Shown here: positions 9,001 through 18,383 of the stretch, piece after piece | How the letters are laid out: every line of letters begins with the position of its first letter | How positions within the stretch are numbered: the first letter of the stretch is position 1 | Assembly: GCA_913049915.1 (NCBI GenBank) | Contig: CAJWZC010000032.1 | Coordinates: 1-38,640 of the forward strand | Origin: an uncultured Colwellia sp. | GTDB taxonomy: Bacteria > Pseudomonadota > Gammaproteobacteria > Enterobacterales > Alteromonadaceae | DNA: 38,640 nt | Reading direction: 5' to 3' | Program-made: the position numbers and the translations under genes | The notes under the pieces: model-generated | What the model was told of the DNA's origin: nothing | Seen by the model: only the letters and a program-made list of their open reading frames with translations | Databases searched by the model: none

Positions 9001-9087
9001 CTAGGTATTGGCACTATTTTAACCTTAGCGGTAGTTCCTGCCCTGTACTGTGGCTTTTATAAAATCACCAATACTTATAACAGTTAA
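6016..9087 (+). CDS. RND-family multidrug efflux permease (HAE1 type)
   Basis: About 1,023 residues, the normal length for an inner-membrane proton-driven RND pump. A first helix (SVLLIITVLLVNGLFAYF) is followed by a large periplasmic porter domain, a bundle of helices including LATLIISLGLLVDNGIVIAE, a second periplasmic domain and a final bundle with GLYSLAGIIINNAIVLIDRI. These helix-4-like and helix-10-like blocks are family hallmarks. A TTG at 6013 precedes the ATG at 6016; the ATG is preferred because it is the stronger codon. It is co-transcribed with the adaptor. Substrate is unknown; drugs, bile-like detergents or dyes are typical. Confidence 0.94.
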   Translation: MNITQLAFTYRKSVLLIITVLLVNGLFAYFTLPAQEDPTITIREAIVSTSFPGMAPDRIEQLITKKLEEEIRKIPQVKEIKSSSATGISIIHVKIYDRYFNLDDIWQNLRNKVTAAHKKMPSGTHTPFVNDEFGDVSVVTLALTADGFDLGEMYDIAQHIRDTLYGVEGTKKIEILGRQEERIFLEASNARLAQLGISPQSLISELQKQNIVRSGGQVNTGAISFIVEPSGNFNSLADIGDTYISIPNTEDFIALKDVVSLRRDFIDPPDKTAYLNGQSAIFFAISMLPENNLLEYAPQVLSKINEIESSLSIGYNLEIATYQADQVEKTINGVSVNVLQTLAIVLVVVILFLGLRTGLIVGAIVPFVMLTTLSIMQFSDMKLERMSLATLIISLGLLVDNGIVIAEDFKRRLEDGVDRYNAMLQGSKELAIPLLSSSVTTILFFLPLMLAEHVAGEYTRSISLVILITLLTSWILALCVTPLLCYFFIILPKDKGTKVSKSEKPDPSKLYRCYETFLHWLLKHKALFMTTMLALFIGSIISMEYVAKQFFPDSDRTQILVNIDLPNGTSSTETNRQMKDIFTWLEDDERFNYIDSYSAYVGFSGPRFVMSLNPEDPAQNKGFMVLNVKDNTDISATVLKLDEQIEHDFPNVSARVKKMFLGPSDSSTIKIQVKGPDKDVIYKKAQQIMAVLHDVPNTIDIRTDWENLITKIDVQIDQHRAKRSGLTSEEIAQALEAYFSGSKITEFREDDNVIPIVLRAEQAERQSLDRLRTLNIYSNKTGQTIPLFQVANLAPYNQFSIIHHEDLFRTISIQARNSDVAAEDLKQIIDEKIQALAADLPLNHSIEYDGVIKESRAAQKALGASMPIVLGLILILLVAQFNSFRQAAVIALTIPLSFIGAVLGLFLMQAPFGFMVTLGLYSLAGIIINNAIVLIDRIKIETASGKSDYQAVVDACLTRLRPITMTTITTVMGLLPLIIGKDPLFYGMANVIAFGLGIGTILTLAVVPALYCGFYKITNTYNS

Positions 9088-9504
9088 ACCAAAGTAAAGT
9101 TACCCTAGTTAGCGAATATCTACTGAACCAATCAGTTAATTAATTAATTCAGTAGATATTCGCATTACTTTAAATACAGCATAGACAAAATAGCCAACGT
9201 TTAATGATAGGAAGGTTAGATTTTTATTTAATTTCCTTTCCCTACATATCCTCCCCATTTAAATCCGTTGCTTTACGTTAACTAACAGGGATACTCAATT
9301 GAGATAAACTTTGTTAAGCTACTGAAATTATTTTACGCCATTCTTATACCATTTTTCTTAATTTAGTGATCAAGATTCAATAAGGATAAATGGTCAAGTT
9401 CCAGGCGCGCTCAACGCAGAGATTGTAGATTAAAGTCATTTGCAGATGAACAATTAATTAGTACAATTTTTATTAAACGTAAAACTCAATATAAAGAAGA
9501 TTAA
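9088..9504. other. Intergenic stretch with one long hairpin
   Basis: 417 bases between the RND pump gene and the RDD gene. Apart from the inverted repeat at 9112-9163, no reading frame or repeat was supported. The right half should contain the promoter of the RDD gene. Confidence 0.5.
9112..9163. repeat. Long perfect inverted repeat, possible terminator
   Basis: Arms of 16 bases (GCGAATATCTACTGAA and its exact complement) flank a 20-base loop rich in TTAA. It lies 25 bp after the stop of the RND pump gene and would form a strong RNA hairpin. The following sequence, ATTACTTTAAA, is not a proper T-run, so a classical terminator is uncertain. An mRNA 3'-end stabiliser or a protein binding site are alternatives. 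Confidence 0.6.
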
Positions 9505-10017
9505 ATGACTGATACTATCCCTCACACAGCCTCAACCAGTTTCCCTCGCGCTGGCTTTCGACGTCGCTTTGGCTCATGGATTTACGACCTATTGATCGTT
9601 ATCGCTATTTTTATGCTCTCAGGCTATGTCTGTGTGGCGCTTTTTGTCGCTTTAGATGCGGCAGGATTAATAGCAATCACACGCAGTGGCTTTGGTATTG
9701 ACTGGAATGCTTCACATAGTGCTTACAAAGTAGCCTTTAATAGCTGGTGTGTTGCTTGGGTTTGCATATTTTTTGTTTATTTTTGGGCTAAAAAAGGTCA
9801 AACATTAGGTATGAAAGCGTGGCGGTTACGCGTGCAAAACCAAGACGGTTCATTAATAAGTAAAATGTCAGCCATTAAACGTTTAGTACCAACTCTACTT
9901 GGTTTAGGTAGTTTGATTGTACTGTTCGATAGAAAAAACAAATTAAGTCTACAAGATAGACTAACCAATAGTGAAGTGGTGGTGCTTTCATTAGAAGCCA
10001 ATAGAGGCCGTTTATAG
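9505..10017 (+). CDS. RDD-family membrane protein
   Basis: A 170-residue inner-membrane protein of the RDD family. The N-terminal helix begins with the family's arginine and aspartate signature (RAGFRRRFGSWIYDLLIVI, about 16-40). A second helix (about 70-93) is followed by the conserved GQTLGMKAWRLRV, and a third hydrophobic segment (about 130-140) by the conserved SLQDRLTNSEVV. RDD proteins are small multi-pass proteins, some linked to sodium/proton exchange in halophiles, but most have no assigned role. It is the only plus-strand gene before a shared terminator that also serves lptG. Confidence 0.85.
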   Translation: MTDTIPHTASTSFPRAGFRRRFGSWIYDLLIVIAIFMLSGYVCVALFVALDAAGLIAITRSGFGIDWNASHSAYKVAFNSWCVAWVCIFFVYFWAKKGQTLGMKAWRLRVQNQDGSLISKMSAIKRLVPTLLGLGSLIVLFDRKNKLSLQDRLTNSEVVVLSLEANRGRL

Positions 10018-10031
10018 CCTTATTGATTATC

Positions 10032-10066
10032 AAAAAATGCTATTCATTTTATGAATAGCATTTTTT
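10032..10066. terminator. Bidirectional terminator between the RDD gene and lptG
   Basis: AAAAAATGCTATTCAT pairs with ATGAATAGCATTTTTT around a very short loop. T-runs on both strands make it usable from both converging genes. Confidence 0.9.
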
Positions 10067-10108
10067 GTGGTAGGTTTAGATTGTATTATTTTACTAAGTT
10101 AAAAAGCC

Positions 10109-11176
10109 CTAAGCGCCCTTCTTGCCAATGATATACCAAGCAACGCTCACAAAAACTAGGCTTGGCATCATTGCCCCTAACACCGGTGGTAGTTGATAAA
10201 CTAAACTTAATGAACCCAGTACTTCGTTAGAGATAAAAAATAAAATCCCTGTGAATACTCCCATCATAATACGTGCGCCCATAGAGACTGAACGTAATGG
10301 ACCAAAAATAAACGATAAAGCGACTAATAACATGACAGCCACAGTTAATGGTTGCATGATCTTTCGCCAAAAAGCGAGTTCGTAACGACTAGAGTCTTGT
10401 TCATTAGCTTCTAAATAATCTAAGTAATCAATCAAACCTCGCAAAGAAAGTGACTCAGGAGTAACAGTTACTACGCCAAGTTTTTTCGGTGTTAGTGATG
10501 AGTTCCAAATTTTCTTTTCATGATTTTTAGTAATAATTACATCATCAGTTAACAAAAATTCCTCAACATCAGTCAAGAGCCAGCTTTTGTCTTGATAAAT
10601 TGCACTTTTCGCAGAAAGCCAACTATCAATTTTTAACTTTTCATTAAAGCCATAGATTTGTATTTTCTTCAACTGACCTTTGTCCAATACTTCACCAATA
10701 TTAACAAAGTAATCTCCATCTTTAGCCCAGACACCATTTTTAGAGGTAATTAAACTACCACCCGAAATGGCTTGCGCACGAATTTCACGTGCTTTCGCTT
10801 CACCACTGGGCGCCAGCCATTCACCAATGGACATACTGATAATAATTAATAAAATAGCAGTTTTCATCACCGATTTAATAATATCTAAGCGTGACAAACC
10901 CGCAGCTTGCATCACAATAAGTTCACTATTACTCGCTAACATACCTATAGCGATTAAACCGCCAATGAGTGCAGACATAGGAAAGAACACTTCTACATCA
11001 CGCGGTACAGCATACAATACATATAATGCTGCATGGGCTAAATCGTAATTACCTCGTCCTATAGCACGCATTTGTTCAACAAACTTAATTATGCCACTGA
11101 CACTAACAAAAACCGCTAAGGTAACAAAAGTAGTCGAAGCAATAACACGACCAATATATAAATCAAGAATACGCAT
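10109..11176 (-). CDS. lptG: LPS export permease LptG
   Basis: This 355-residue inner-membrane subunit of the LptB2FG complex uses ATP to extract lipopolysaccharide and pass it to LptC/LptA. The N-terminal helix (about 11-33) and helices near 55-75 and 95-120 are followed by a periplasmic beta-jellyroll domain (about 130-265). Three C-terminal helices follow, including PLTVAVMLLVALSFIFGPLRS. It follows lptF, the usual order. Its ATG overlaps the stop of a 44-codon duplicate of its own 5' end (11176-11310) in a TAATG arrangement, so its translation is probably coupled to that mini-frame. A shared terminator lies downstream. Confidence 0.95.
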   Translation of the reverse strand: MRILDLYIGRVIASTTFVTLAVFVSVSGIIKFVEQMRAIGRGNYDLAHAALYVLYAVPRDVEVFFPMSALIGGLIAIGMLASNSELIVMQAAGLSRLDIIKSVMKTAILLIIISMSIGEWLAPSGEAKAREIRAQAISGGSLITSKNGVWAKDGDYFVNIGEVLDKGQLKKIQIYGFNEKLKIDSWLSAKSAIYQDKSWLLTDVEEFLLTDDVIITKNHEKKIWNSSLTPKKLGVVTVTPESLSLRGLIDYLDYLEANEQDSSRYELAFWRKIMQPLTVAVMLLVALSFIFGPLRSVSMGARIMMGVFTGILFFISNEVLGSLSLVYQLPPVLGAMMPSLVFVSVAWYIIGKKGA

Positions 11177-11310
11177 TAATTACCCCTAACGTGTGCAATA
11201 AATGTAATACCACCACTCAAACAGCTACTAACAGAAACAGCTAAGGTTGTAAAAGTCGTCGAAGCGCTACTATAAGTAAATCGACCGATATATAAATCAA
11301 GAATACGCAT
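11176..11310 (-). pseudogene. 44-codon partial duplicate of the lptG start, coupled between lptF and lptG
   Basis: An open frame starting MRILDLYIGR, identical to the first ten residues of LptG. After an apparent five-residue insertion (FTYSS) it continues SASTTFTTLAVSVS, against IASTTFVTLAVFVS in LptG, and ends VRGN against GRGN. The duplicate therefore spans about the first 43 codons of lptG, diverged but in frame. Its ATG overlaps the lptF stop (TAATG) and its own TAA overlaps the lptG ATG (TAATG), so translational coupling is kept at both junctions. It may be a decaying duplicate or a retained coupling peptide. The predicted peptide has a hydrophobic core. Confidence 0.75.
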
Positions 11311-12485
11311 TAATGTTTCTCGCCATGATCAGAACCATCAGCAGACTTATGCTTTTTATTCCTAAAACTTGGCAATTTAGCTTTGATAATTCGGCCACTA
11401 CTTCGCCCTTTCATTAACAACATAACCCCGACAAATAAAGCACTTATGTGTATGGGCCAAAGCCCAATCACACTTGGAATAGCATTCTTTTCAATAGCGG
11501 AACGCATTGACGTTAGCAATAATAAATACCCTAAAAACAACATCAAGGCTGGTAGCATTTTGGCAAATTTCCCTTGCCTTGGGTTAACCACACTTAATGG
11601 CACAGCTATAAAAACAAGAATAATACAAGCTAGAGGAAAAGCGATTCGCCATTGAATAGTAGCGCTATAGGCTGAATCTAACTCGGGAGGAATATTGGTA
11701 TACAACTCCAGCGTTGTTAAGGCGCTTAATTTTCGGTGCTGATGTTCAATTTCTTGATCTTTAATTTGTATATAATATTTGTCGAACGCCACTGACTGGA
11801 ATTCTTTACTATCAATATCTCTGTGGTAACGAATACCATCACCAAGCACTAACTGTTGAGAGCCCTGCTCATCTTCAAAAACCTTACCTGTCTTAGCGTA
11901 CACTAAACTCGAATTGATAATACTTGCCCCAGTATTGTCACCTTTAGGTAACTGCGCTACAAATACCTTATTGAAGCTATTGGTTTCTCGGTCTTTATCA
12001 TGAATAAAAACTACCGCATCTTGATTACCCGTTTGTTGAAACCGACCAGAAACTAACGCACTTAGCCCTGAATCGGCTGCGAGCTCTTCTTTAACCGTAT
12101 ATTGGTATTCCGAAGCTAGTGGCGCAAGATATAAAGTGAAAATTCCCGTAAGAATAGCAGTAATAACCGCCAGTACTAAAGTTACTCGCACAACATACCA
12201 TTCACTAACACCACAAGCATGTAACACCGTCATTTCACTGTCCGCATAAATACGGCCATAAGCAAGTAAAACGCCTAGAAATAGACTCAACGGTAAAATA
12301 AACGAAGCTAGATCAGGGATTTTTAAGGCAATAAAAGTCATCACAAGTTGTCCAGGAATACTTCCTTCTGAAGCATCCCCAAGTACACGGACAAATTTTT
12401 GACTGATAAAAATAGTCATCAACACTAAAAACACGGCTAATTGTGTTTTGGCGACTTCTTTTAATAAATAACGAAAAATGATCAC
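11310..12485 (-). CDS. lptF: LPS export permease LptF
   Basis: LptF pairs with LptG in the inner-membrane LPS transporter. The GTG at 12485 is preferred as start: it gives VIIFRYLLKEVAKTQLAVF, aligning with the usual MIIxRYL start of the family, and has GGGAT about 7 bases upstream. The longer frame to 12530 needs a TTG and adds an atypical 15-residue tail. The protein has about 391 residues. It has N-terminal helices, a periplasmic beta-domain (about 125-260) and C-terminal helices with the family motif VPLSVVNPRQGKFAKMLPA. A charged lysine-rich tail follows. It is divergent from pepA, the common gammaproteobacterial arrangement. Confidence 0.94.
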   Translation of the reverse strand: MIIFRYLLKEVAKTQLAVFLVLMTIFISQKFVRVLGDASEGSIPGQLVMTFIALKIPDLASFILPLSLFLGVLLAYGRIYADSEMTVLHACGVSEWYVVRVTLVLAVITAILTGIFTLYLAPLASEYQYTVKEELAADSGLSALVSGRFQQTGNQDAVVFIHDKDRETNSFNKVFVAQLPKGDNTGASIINSSLVYAKTGKVFEDEQGSQQLVLGDGIRYHRDIDSKEFQSVAFDKYYIQIKDQEIEHQHRKLSALTTLELYTNIPPELDSAYSATIQWRIAFPLACIILVFIAVPLSVVNPRQGKFAKMLPALMLFLGYLLLLTSMRSAIEKNAIPSVIGLWPIHISALFVGVMLLMKGRSSGRIIKAKLPSFRNKKHKSADGSDHGEKH

Positions 12486-12734
12486 AAAAAGATCCCGTAA
12501 AAACTTAGTTTTTTTCTGACATATTGGCAAATATTGAGTAAACTTGTCGTTTTCATAAGTAAACTATATAGTCAGTGTCTAACTAATATTGATGAGTGCT
12601 AGTATAATTATAGCCCTTAGCGATATCAATTGAATAGACAAGAGTGCTATTTTTTATTTATTTTAGCAAGTTATAGCAAACAGATTGTTATATATTCTAA
12701 ATAAACACCTTATTAAATTGTAAAAGGAAAAGTC

Positions 12735-14240
12735 ATGGAGTTCAGTGTAAAAAGCGGTAGTCCCGAAAAACAACGTAGCGCTTGTATTGTTGTTGGTGTT
12801 TTTGAGCCACGCAGACTTAGCGGTACAGCCGAACAGCTTGATGAAATCAGTGAAGGCTACATTAGCAACCTTTTGCGCAAAGGAGATTTAGAAGGTAAAT
12901 CAGGACAGATGTTGTTATTACATCACGTGCCTAATATCTTAAGCGAACGCGTTTTATTAGTCGGCTGTGGTAAAGAAAGAGAGCTTGATGAACGTCAATA
13001 TCGTCAAATAATTACCAAAACAATTAATACATTAAATGAGACAGGTTCAATGGAAGCTGTATGTTTCTTATCTGAATTACATGTTAAAGGTCGTGATATT
13101 TATTGGAAAGTTCGCCAAGCAGTAGAAGCCGCACAAGATGGTTTATACAGTTTCGACAGCTTAAAAACACGTAAAGCTGAGGCTCGTCGCCCTTTACGAA
13201 AAATTATTTTCAATGTACCAACTCGACGTGAATTACCTATTGGTGAACGTGCCGTAACCCATGCTTTAGCAATTTCTGAAGGTATTACTACCTGTAAAAA
13301 TGTTGCTAATATGCCGCCGAACATTTGTAATCCGGCCTATCTTGCTGAACAAGCGAAGATTCTTGAAAATGATTATGACAATGTTACAACGACTATCATT
13401 GGCGAAAAAGAAATGGAAGAGCTGGGTATGGGTTCATACCTAGCTGTTGGTCGAGGTTCAGTCAATGAGTCACTAATGAGTATCATTAAATATGATGGTG
13501 CCGCTGATGATTCAAAACCACTAGTATTAGTGGGTAAAGGTTTAACATTTGATAGTGGGGGTATTTCATTAAAGCCTGGTCTAGGCATGGATGAAATGAA
13601 ATATGACATGGGTGGTGCTGCTGGTGTATTAGGTGCAATGCACGCACTTGCTGAGCTGCAATTACCTATTAATGTTATTGGTATTTTAGCTGGCTGTGAA
13701 AATATGCCAAGCAGTAACGCCTATCGTCCAGGTGACATATTAACGACTATGTCTGGTCAAACCGTTGAAGTGCTTAATACCGACGCTGAAGGCCGTTTAG
13801 TATTATGTGATGCGCTTACCTATGTTGAACGTTTTAACCCTGATGCGGTTATTGATGTAGCTACCTTAACTGGTGCTTGTGTTGTTGCTTTAGGCGCACA
13901 TGCAACAGGCTTATTAAGTAGTCATAATCCTCTTGCCCATGAGTTATTGAATGCTTCGGAACAAAGTGGTGATAGAGCATGGCGCTTACCGTTATGGGAT
14001 GACTATCAAGATCAACTTGAAAGTCCATTTGCTGACTTTACCAATTTAGGTGGCAAAGAAGCGGGTACTATTACTGCCGCTTGTTTCTTATCTAAATTTA
14101 CTAAGAAATATAACTGGGCTCACTTAGATATTGCCGGTACCGCATGGCGTGGTGGTAAAAACAAAGGTTCAACAGGTCGCCCTGTAAGTATGCTAACGCA
14201 GTTTTTACTTAACCGTTCTGGTCAAGAGCAAGGCGAGTAA
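12735..14240 (+). CDS. pepA: Leucyl aminopeptidase (cytosol aminopeptidase, M17)
   Basis: A 501-residue M17 metallo-aminopeptidase that removes N-terminal residues, leucine preferred, from peptides and normally forms a hexamer with two metal ions per active site. The N-terminal macro-like domain covers about 1-165. The catalytic domain contains [29 protein letters not shown] and the signature [14 protein letters not shown]. In E. coli, PepA also binds DNA in cer recombination and carAB control; whether this one does is not visible. An AAGGAAAAG site precedes the ATG. A TATAAT at 12603-12608 could be its -10 element. holC follows after a hairpin. Confidence 0.96.
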   Translation: MEFSVKSGSPEKQRSACIVVGVFEPRRLSGTAEQLDEISEGYISNLLRKGDLEGKSGQMLLLHHVPNILSERVLLVGCGKERELDERQYRQIITKTINTLNETGSMEAVCFLSELHVKGRDIYWKVRQAVEAAQDGLYSFDSLKTRKAEARRPLRKIIFNVPTRRELPIGERAVTHALAISEGITTCKNVANMPPNICNPAYLAEQAKILENDYDNVTTTIIGEKEMEELGMGSYLAVGRGSVNESLMSIIKYDGAADDSKPLVLVGKGLTFDSGGISLKPGLGMDEMKYDMGGAAGVLGAMHALAELQLPINVIGILAGCENMPSSNAYRPGDILTTMSGQTVEVLNTDAEGRLVLCDALTYVERFNPDAVIDVATLTGACVVALGAHATGLLSSHNPLAHELLNASEQSGDRAWRLPLWDDYQDQLESPFADFTNLGGKEAGTITAACFLSKFTKKYNWAHLDIAGTAWRGGKNKGSTGRPVSMLTQFLLNRSGQEQGE

Positions 14241-14264
14241 TTGTAGGGGAGAATTTATTCTCGA

Positions 14265-14298
14265 TGATTAAGCTCATACACAAGTATGAGCTTAATCA
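14265..14298 (+). repeat. Perfect 15-bp hairpin between pepA and holC
   Basis: TGATTAAGCTCATAC and its exact complement flank a four-base loop (ACAA). It starts 25 bases after the pepA stop. No T-run follows, so it is more likely an mRNA stabiliser, processing site or weak attenuator than a full terminator. Confidence 0.65.
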
Positions 14299-14335
14299 CG
14301 GTTAAAGCCGCTACTACAAATTAAATTAGGCAAGA

Positions 14336-14806
14336 ATGATGCAAACCCAAGTAATGTTTTATCTACTTAAGGATGAGGTTAAAGTTGAAAGGATAAACGA
14401 GAAAGAAGAAGATACTCGTTCTGCGATTTATCATGCTTGTTTGCAAGCCAGTCATTTCTATCGTCAAAATCAGCGTGTCTATATTTATGCACAAGACCAG
14501 CAACATGCTGAACAAATTGATGAGATGCTTTGGGCATTTGATAGTGACAGTTTTGTACCACACAACCTCGTAGGTGAAGGTCCAAAACAGGGTGCTATGG
14601 TTGAGATAGGTTATCAAGCACCACAAGGGCATCGTCCTGTGCTTATTAATCTAAACATTGAAACACCTACTTTTGCCAATCAATTTCAATTCATCGTTGA
14701 TTTTGTACCCTGCGATGAAACACGTAAACAACAAGCGAGAGAACGCTTTAAAACCTGCCGGCAATGGGGATTTCAAGTTGATAATCAAGCGATAACCGTT
14801 GTATAA
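14336..14806 (+). CDS. holC: DNA polymerase III chi subunit
   Basis: This 156-residue protein fits the chi subunit, which links the clamp loader (through psi) to single-strand binding protein on the lagging strand. The start QTQVMFYLL and the pattern ACLQASHFYRQNQRVYIYA, then DEMLWAFDSDSFVPHNL, are characteristic. The C-terminal FVDFVPCDETRKQQARERF also fits. Two ATG codons (14336 and 14339) are both possible. Its place between pepA and valS is the classic gammaproteobacterial order and supports the call. Confidence 0.93.
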   Translation: MMQTQVMFYLLKDEVKVERINEKEEDTRSAIYHACLQASHFYRQNQRVYIYAQDQQHAEQIDEMLWAFDSDSFVPHNLVGEGPKQGAMVEIGYQAPQGHRPVLINLNIETPTFANQFQFIVDFVPCDETRKQQARERFKTCRQWGFQVDNQAITVV

Positions 14807-15050
14807 AAAGCGACTAGTTAGTAGCTTCTGTTGACATAAGCATTAGTACAATAGCTGGCACCAAGATAAATTCTAACAATAGAAAAGACTCAATAAACAC
14901 AAAACAGAAACCTAATTCAATAAACGTTGCATTTACTTTGCTACAATTTTACTTTGTTGCGCCTTCGCTGGTAAAAAGTACTGATAACTTTACTAATGAA
15001 TAGTATGGCAACAAAATATCGAACAACTATTAAAACTATTACCGGATAAA

Positions 15051-17912
15051 ATGATGGAAAAAACCTTTAACCCTACCGAGATTGAACAGTCCCTTTATAC
15101 TAGCTGGGAAGAGCAAGGATACTTCAGCCCAACGGGTGAAGGTGAGAGTTACAGCATTGCTATTCCACCACCAAATGTTACGGGTAGCTTACATATGGGT
15201 CATGCTTTTCAGCAAACCATCATGGATACGCTTATTCGTTACCAACGTATGCAAGGTAAAAACACCTTATGGCAAACCGGTTGCGATCATGCGGGTATAG
15301 CAACACAAATGGTCGTTGAACGTAAAATTGCCGCAGAAGAAGATAAAACGCGTCATGACTATGGTCGTGAAGGGTTTATCGATAAAATTTGGGAATGGAA
15401 AGAGGAATCTGGTGGTACTATTGGCAAACAAATGCGCCGCTTAGGTAACTCTATCGATTGGACTCGTGAACGCTTTACTATGGATGATGGTATGTCTGAA
15501 GCAGTACAAGAAGTATTTGTACGTTTATTTGAAGATGACCTTATTTACCGTGGTAAACGCTTGGTAAATTGGGATCCAAAATTCCATACCGCTATTTCTG
15601 ATTTAGAAGTAGAAAACAAAGATAAAAAAGGCCACATGTGGTACTTGCGTTACCCATTAGCTGACGGTGCAAAAACAGCAGAAGGCCTTAATTATTTAGT
15701 GGTTGCCACAACACGACCTGAAACAATGCTTGGTGATACCGGTATTGCAGTAAACCCTGAAGATCCTCGTTATAAAGACTTAATTGGCAAACAAGTATTA
15801 TTACCGCTAGTTAACCGATTAATTCCAATTGTTGGCGATGATCATGCCGATATGGATAAAGGCACGGGTTGTGTAAAAATCACTCCTGCTCATGATTTTA
15901 ACGATAATGAAGTAGGTAAGCGTCATGCGCTACCACAAATCAACATTTTTGATAAAGACGCGGCGGTATTAGCAAACGCTGAAGTTTATGATACCAAAGG
16001 TGAAGTATGTAACGCTTACGATACTGAATTACCAAGCGACTTCGCTGGTATGAATCGCTTTGTTGCCCGTAAAGCTATCGTCGCTAAATTTGACGAATTA
16101 GGTTTATTGGTTGAAGTAAAAGATCATGATTTAGTAGCACCCTACGGTGATAGATCTGGCGTTATCATTGAGCCGCTGCTAACAGACCAATGGTATGTAC
16201 GTGTTGAAAAATTAGCAGGCCCTGCGGTTGAAGCGGTTAAAGATGGTCAAATTGAATTTGTACCTAAGCAATATGAAAATATGTATTTTTCTTGGATGAA
16301 TAACATCCAAGATTGGTGTATTTCACGTCAACTTTGGTGGGGACACAGAATCCCAGCCTGGTATGACGAAAATGAAAAAGTCTATGTTGGCCGTACTGAA
16401 GAAGAAGTTCGTGCAAACAATGATATTGCTATTGATATGAAGTTAAGACAAGATGATGATGTACTTGATACTTGGTTCTCATCAGCCTTATGGACTTTCT
16501 CTACTTTAGGTTGGCCAAAAGAAACTGAAGATTTAAAAACCTTCCATCCTACTGATGTATTGGTAACAGGTTTTGATATCATTTTCTTCTGGGTTGCGCG
16601 TATGATCATGATGTCGATGCACTTCAACAAAGATGAAGATGGTAAAGCACAGATACCTTTCAAGAAAGTCTACATGACCGGTCTTATTCGTGATGAAAAT
16701 GGCGATAAGATGAGTAAATCAAAAGGTAATGTTACTGATCCATTAGATATGATTGACGGTATTTCTCTTGAAGATTTATTGAAAAAACGTACCGGTAATA
16801 TGATGCAGCCTAAGCTGGCCGCTAAAATTGAAAAACTGACCAAAAAAGAATATCCAGAAGGTATTGAAGCTCACGGTACTGATGCTTTACGTTTTACTCT
16901 AACGTCTGTTGCGACAACAGGACGTGATATTAGCTGGGACATGAAACGTTTAGAAGGTTACCGTAACTTTACTAATAAGTTATGGAATGCTAGCCGATAC
17001 GTAATGATGAACACCGAAGAGTTTGATTGCGGTCAAGCCTCTGGTAGTCAAATGGAGCTATCACTTGCGGACCGTTGGATCATTGGACAATTCGAGCAAA
17101 CAGTAAAAACAGTTCATGAAGCCTTTGATACTTACCGTTTCGATCTTGCCTCTCAAGCGTTGTATGAATTTACCTGGAATCAATTCTGTGATTGGTATTT
17201 AGAGCTTACTAAGCCAGTATTATTTAAAGGTAATGAAGCGCAACAGCGTGGCACGCGTCATACCTTAGTAAACGTTTTAGAAGGATTGTTACGCTTAATG
17301 CACCCTATCATGCCGTTTATTACTGAAACTATTTGGCAGCGTGTTCAGCCATTAAGTGATTTTAGTAAAAAGGGTGATTCAATCATGATTCAGGCTTTCC
17401 CACAATTTAACGAAAGTAATTGTGACCTGCAAGCGATTGACGATTTAGAATGGGTTAAACAATTTATCATTGCTATTCGAAATATTCGTGGTGAAATGGA
17501 TATATCACCAAGTAAAGAATTACCGGTATTACTTAAGAATGTCAATGAAAACGATCAACGTCGTTTAAATGAAAATCAGCAATTCTTAAGTTCACTAGCA
17601 AAACTTGAAAGCATTACCGTGTTAACTGACAGTGAGCAAGGTCCCGCATCAGCATCCGCTGTAGTAGGCGATTTATCTGTGCTTATACCAATGGCAGGTT
17701 TAATTGATAAAGAAGCTGAACTAGCTCGTTTAGATAAAGCGATAGACAAGCTTGAAAAAGATGCTGCGAGAACACGTGGCAAGCTTGGCAATGAAAATTT
17801 TGTTGGTAAGGCACCCGCAGCTGTTATTGATAAAGAAAAAGCAAAACTAGCAGACGCCGAATCAGCACTGGCTAAAATGCAAGAACAAAAAGATCAAATA
17901 GCTGCGCTTTGA
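15051..17912 (+). CDS. valS: Valyl-tRNA synthetase
   Basis: A 953-residue class I synthetase that charges tRNA-Val and edits mischarged threonine. The HIGH-type motif is [15 protein letters not shown] near residue 40-55. The editing (CP1) domain contains [12 protein letters not shown], and the KMSKS loop is [15 protein letters not shown]. The anticodon-binding helical domain follows. A C-terminal coiled coil (about 885-953, [20 protein letters not shown]) is typical of bacterial ValS. Two adjacent ATG codons (15051, 15054) are possible starts. The gap from holC is about 240 bp, so valS probably has its own promoter. Confidence 0.97.
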   Translation: MMEKTFNPTEIEQSLYTSWEEQGYFSPTGEGESYSIAIPPPNVTGSLHMGHAFQQTIMDTLIRYQRMQGKNTLWQTGCDHAGIATQMVVERKIAAEEDKTRHDYGREGFIDKIWEWKEESGGTIGKQMRRLGNSIDWTRERFTMDDGMSEAVQEVFVRLFEDDLIYRGKRLVNWDPKFHTAISDLEVENKDKKGHMWYLRYPLADGAKTAEGLNYLVVATTRPETMLGDTGIAVNPEDPRYKDLIGKQVLLPLVNRLIPIVGDDHADMDKGTGCVKITPAHDFNDNEVGKRHALPQINIFDKDAAVLANAEVYDTKGEVCNAYDTELPSDFAGMNRFVARKAIVAKFDELGLLVEVKDHDLVAPYGDRSGVIIEPLLTDQWYVRVEKLAGPAVEAVKDGQIEFVPKQYENMYFSWMNNIQDWCISRQLWWGHRIPAWYDENEKVYVGRTEEEVRANNDIAIDMKLRQDDDVLDTWFSSALWTFSTLGWPKETEDLKTFHPTDVLVTGFDIIFFWVARMIMMSMHFNKDEDGKAQIPFKKVYMTGLIRDENGDKMSKSKGNVTDPLDMIDGISLEDLLKKRTGNMMQPKLAAKIEKLTKKEYPEGIEAHGTDALRFTLTSVATTGRDISWDMKRLEGYRNFTNKLWNASRYVMMNTEEFDCGQASGSQMELSLADRWIIGQFEQTVKTVHEAFDTYRFDLASQALYEFTWNQFCDWYLELTKPVLFKGNEAQQRGTRHTLVNVLEGLLRLMHPIMPFITETIWQRVQPLSDFSKKGDSIMIQAFPQFNESNCDLQAIDDLEWVKQFIIAIRNIRGEMDISPSKELPVLLKNVNENDQRRLNENQQFLSSLAKLESITVLTDSEQGPASASAVVGDLSVLIPMAGLIDKEAELARLDKAIDKLEKDAARTRGKLGNENFVGKAPAAVIDKEKAKLADAESALAKMQEQKDQIAAL

Positions 17913-17935
17913 TTTAAAGAAAGAAGCTAAAAACT

Positions 17936-17970
17936 AAAAATGACGGCTACATTAAATAGCCGTCATTTTT
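17936..17970 (+). terminator. Rho-independent terminator after valS
   Basis: AAAAATGACGGCTA pairs with TAGCCGTCATTTTT around a 7-base loop, with a T-run at the end. Confidence 0.92.
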
Positions 17971-18383
17971 ATTACCCACGTCCCCATACCTATTGAAAAC
18001 TCTACTTAATTGATTATTAACCCTACCTTTGATGGTTACTCTCATTTAAACAAATAAAATTTGAACTAATCTGTTTTTTTATAAAGCAAATTAAAATCAA
18101 CTATGCTAGACTACTTTCGCGTTGAGTTCTTGCGTTGCAGATGAAGGTTTATACTGACTTTTGTTGTAGTTTTCTATCTGATGCACATAGTGTATTGATT
18201 ATTCTACACAGGCAGATTTAAACAATGCAAACTATTGTTTGAAGCAATGATTGTGTCGAATATGGTTTGTTCCTTCCTCTTCCTGTACTTTTTGGTAGAG
18301 GGCACTTACTCGGGTGAAAACGGTTTCTACCTATTTTGGGATAGAGCCACAATATTATTTTATGATTACAGGAAAATGTTAGT
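17971..18383 (+). promoter_or_regulatory. Long leader and promoter region of the cold-shock gene
   Basis: About 410 bases without a supported gene. Possible promoter elements lie near 18061-18107 (TTGAAC at 18061, TATAAA at 18080, TATGCT at 18102); none is ideal. If transcription starts near 18110-18115, the mRNA would carry an untranslated leader of about 270 bases. Long structured leaders are known for cspA-type cold-inducible genes. No match to the E. coli cold-box sequence was recognised. The ribosome site is AGGA at 18370-18373. Overlapping short frames on both strands in this leader look like chance. Confidence 0.45.

Noticed and set aside
12486-12530. The extra 15 residues at the LptF N-terminus
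   Set aside because: They need a TTG start with no ribosome site. The GTG at 12485 has one and matches the family start.
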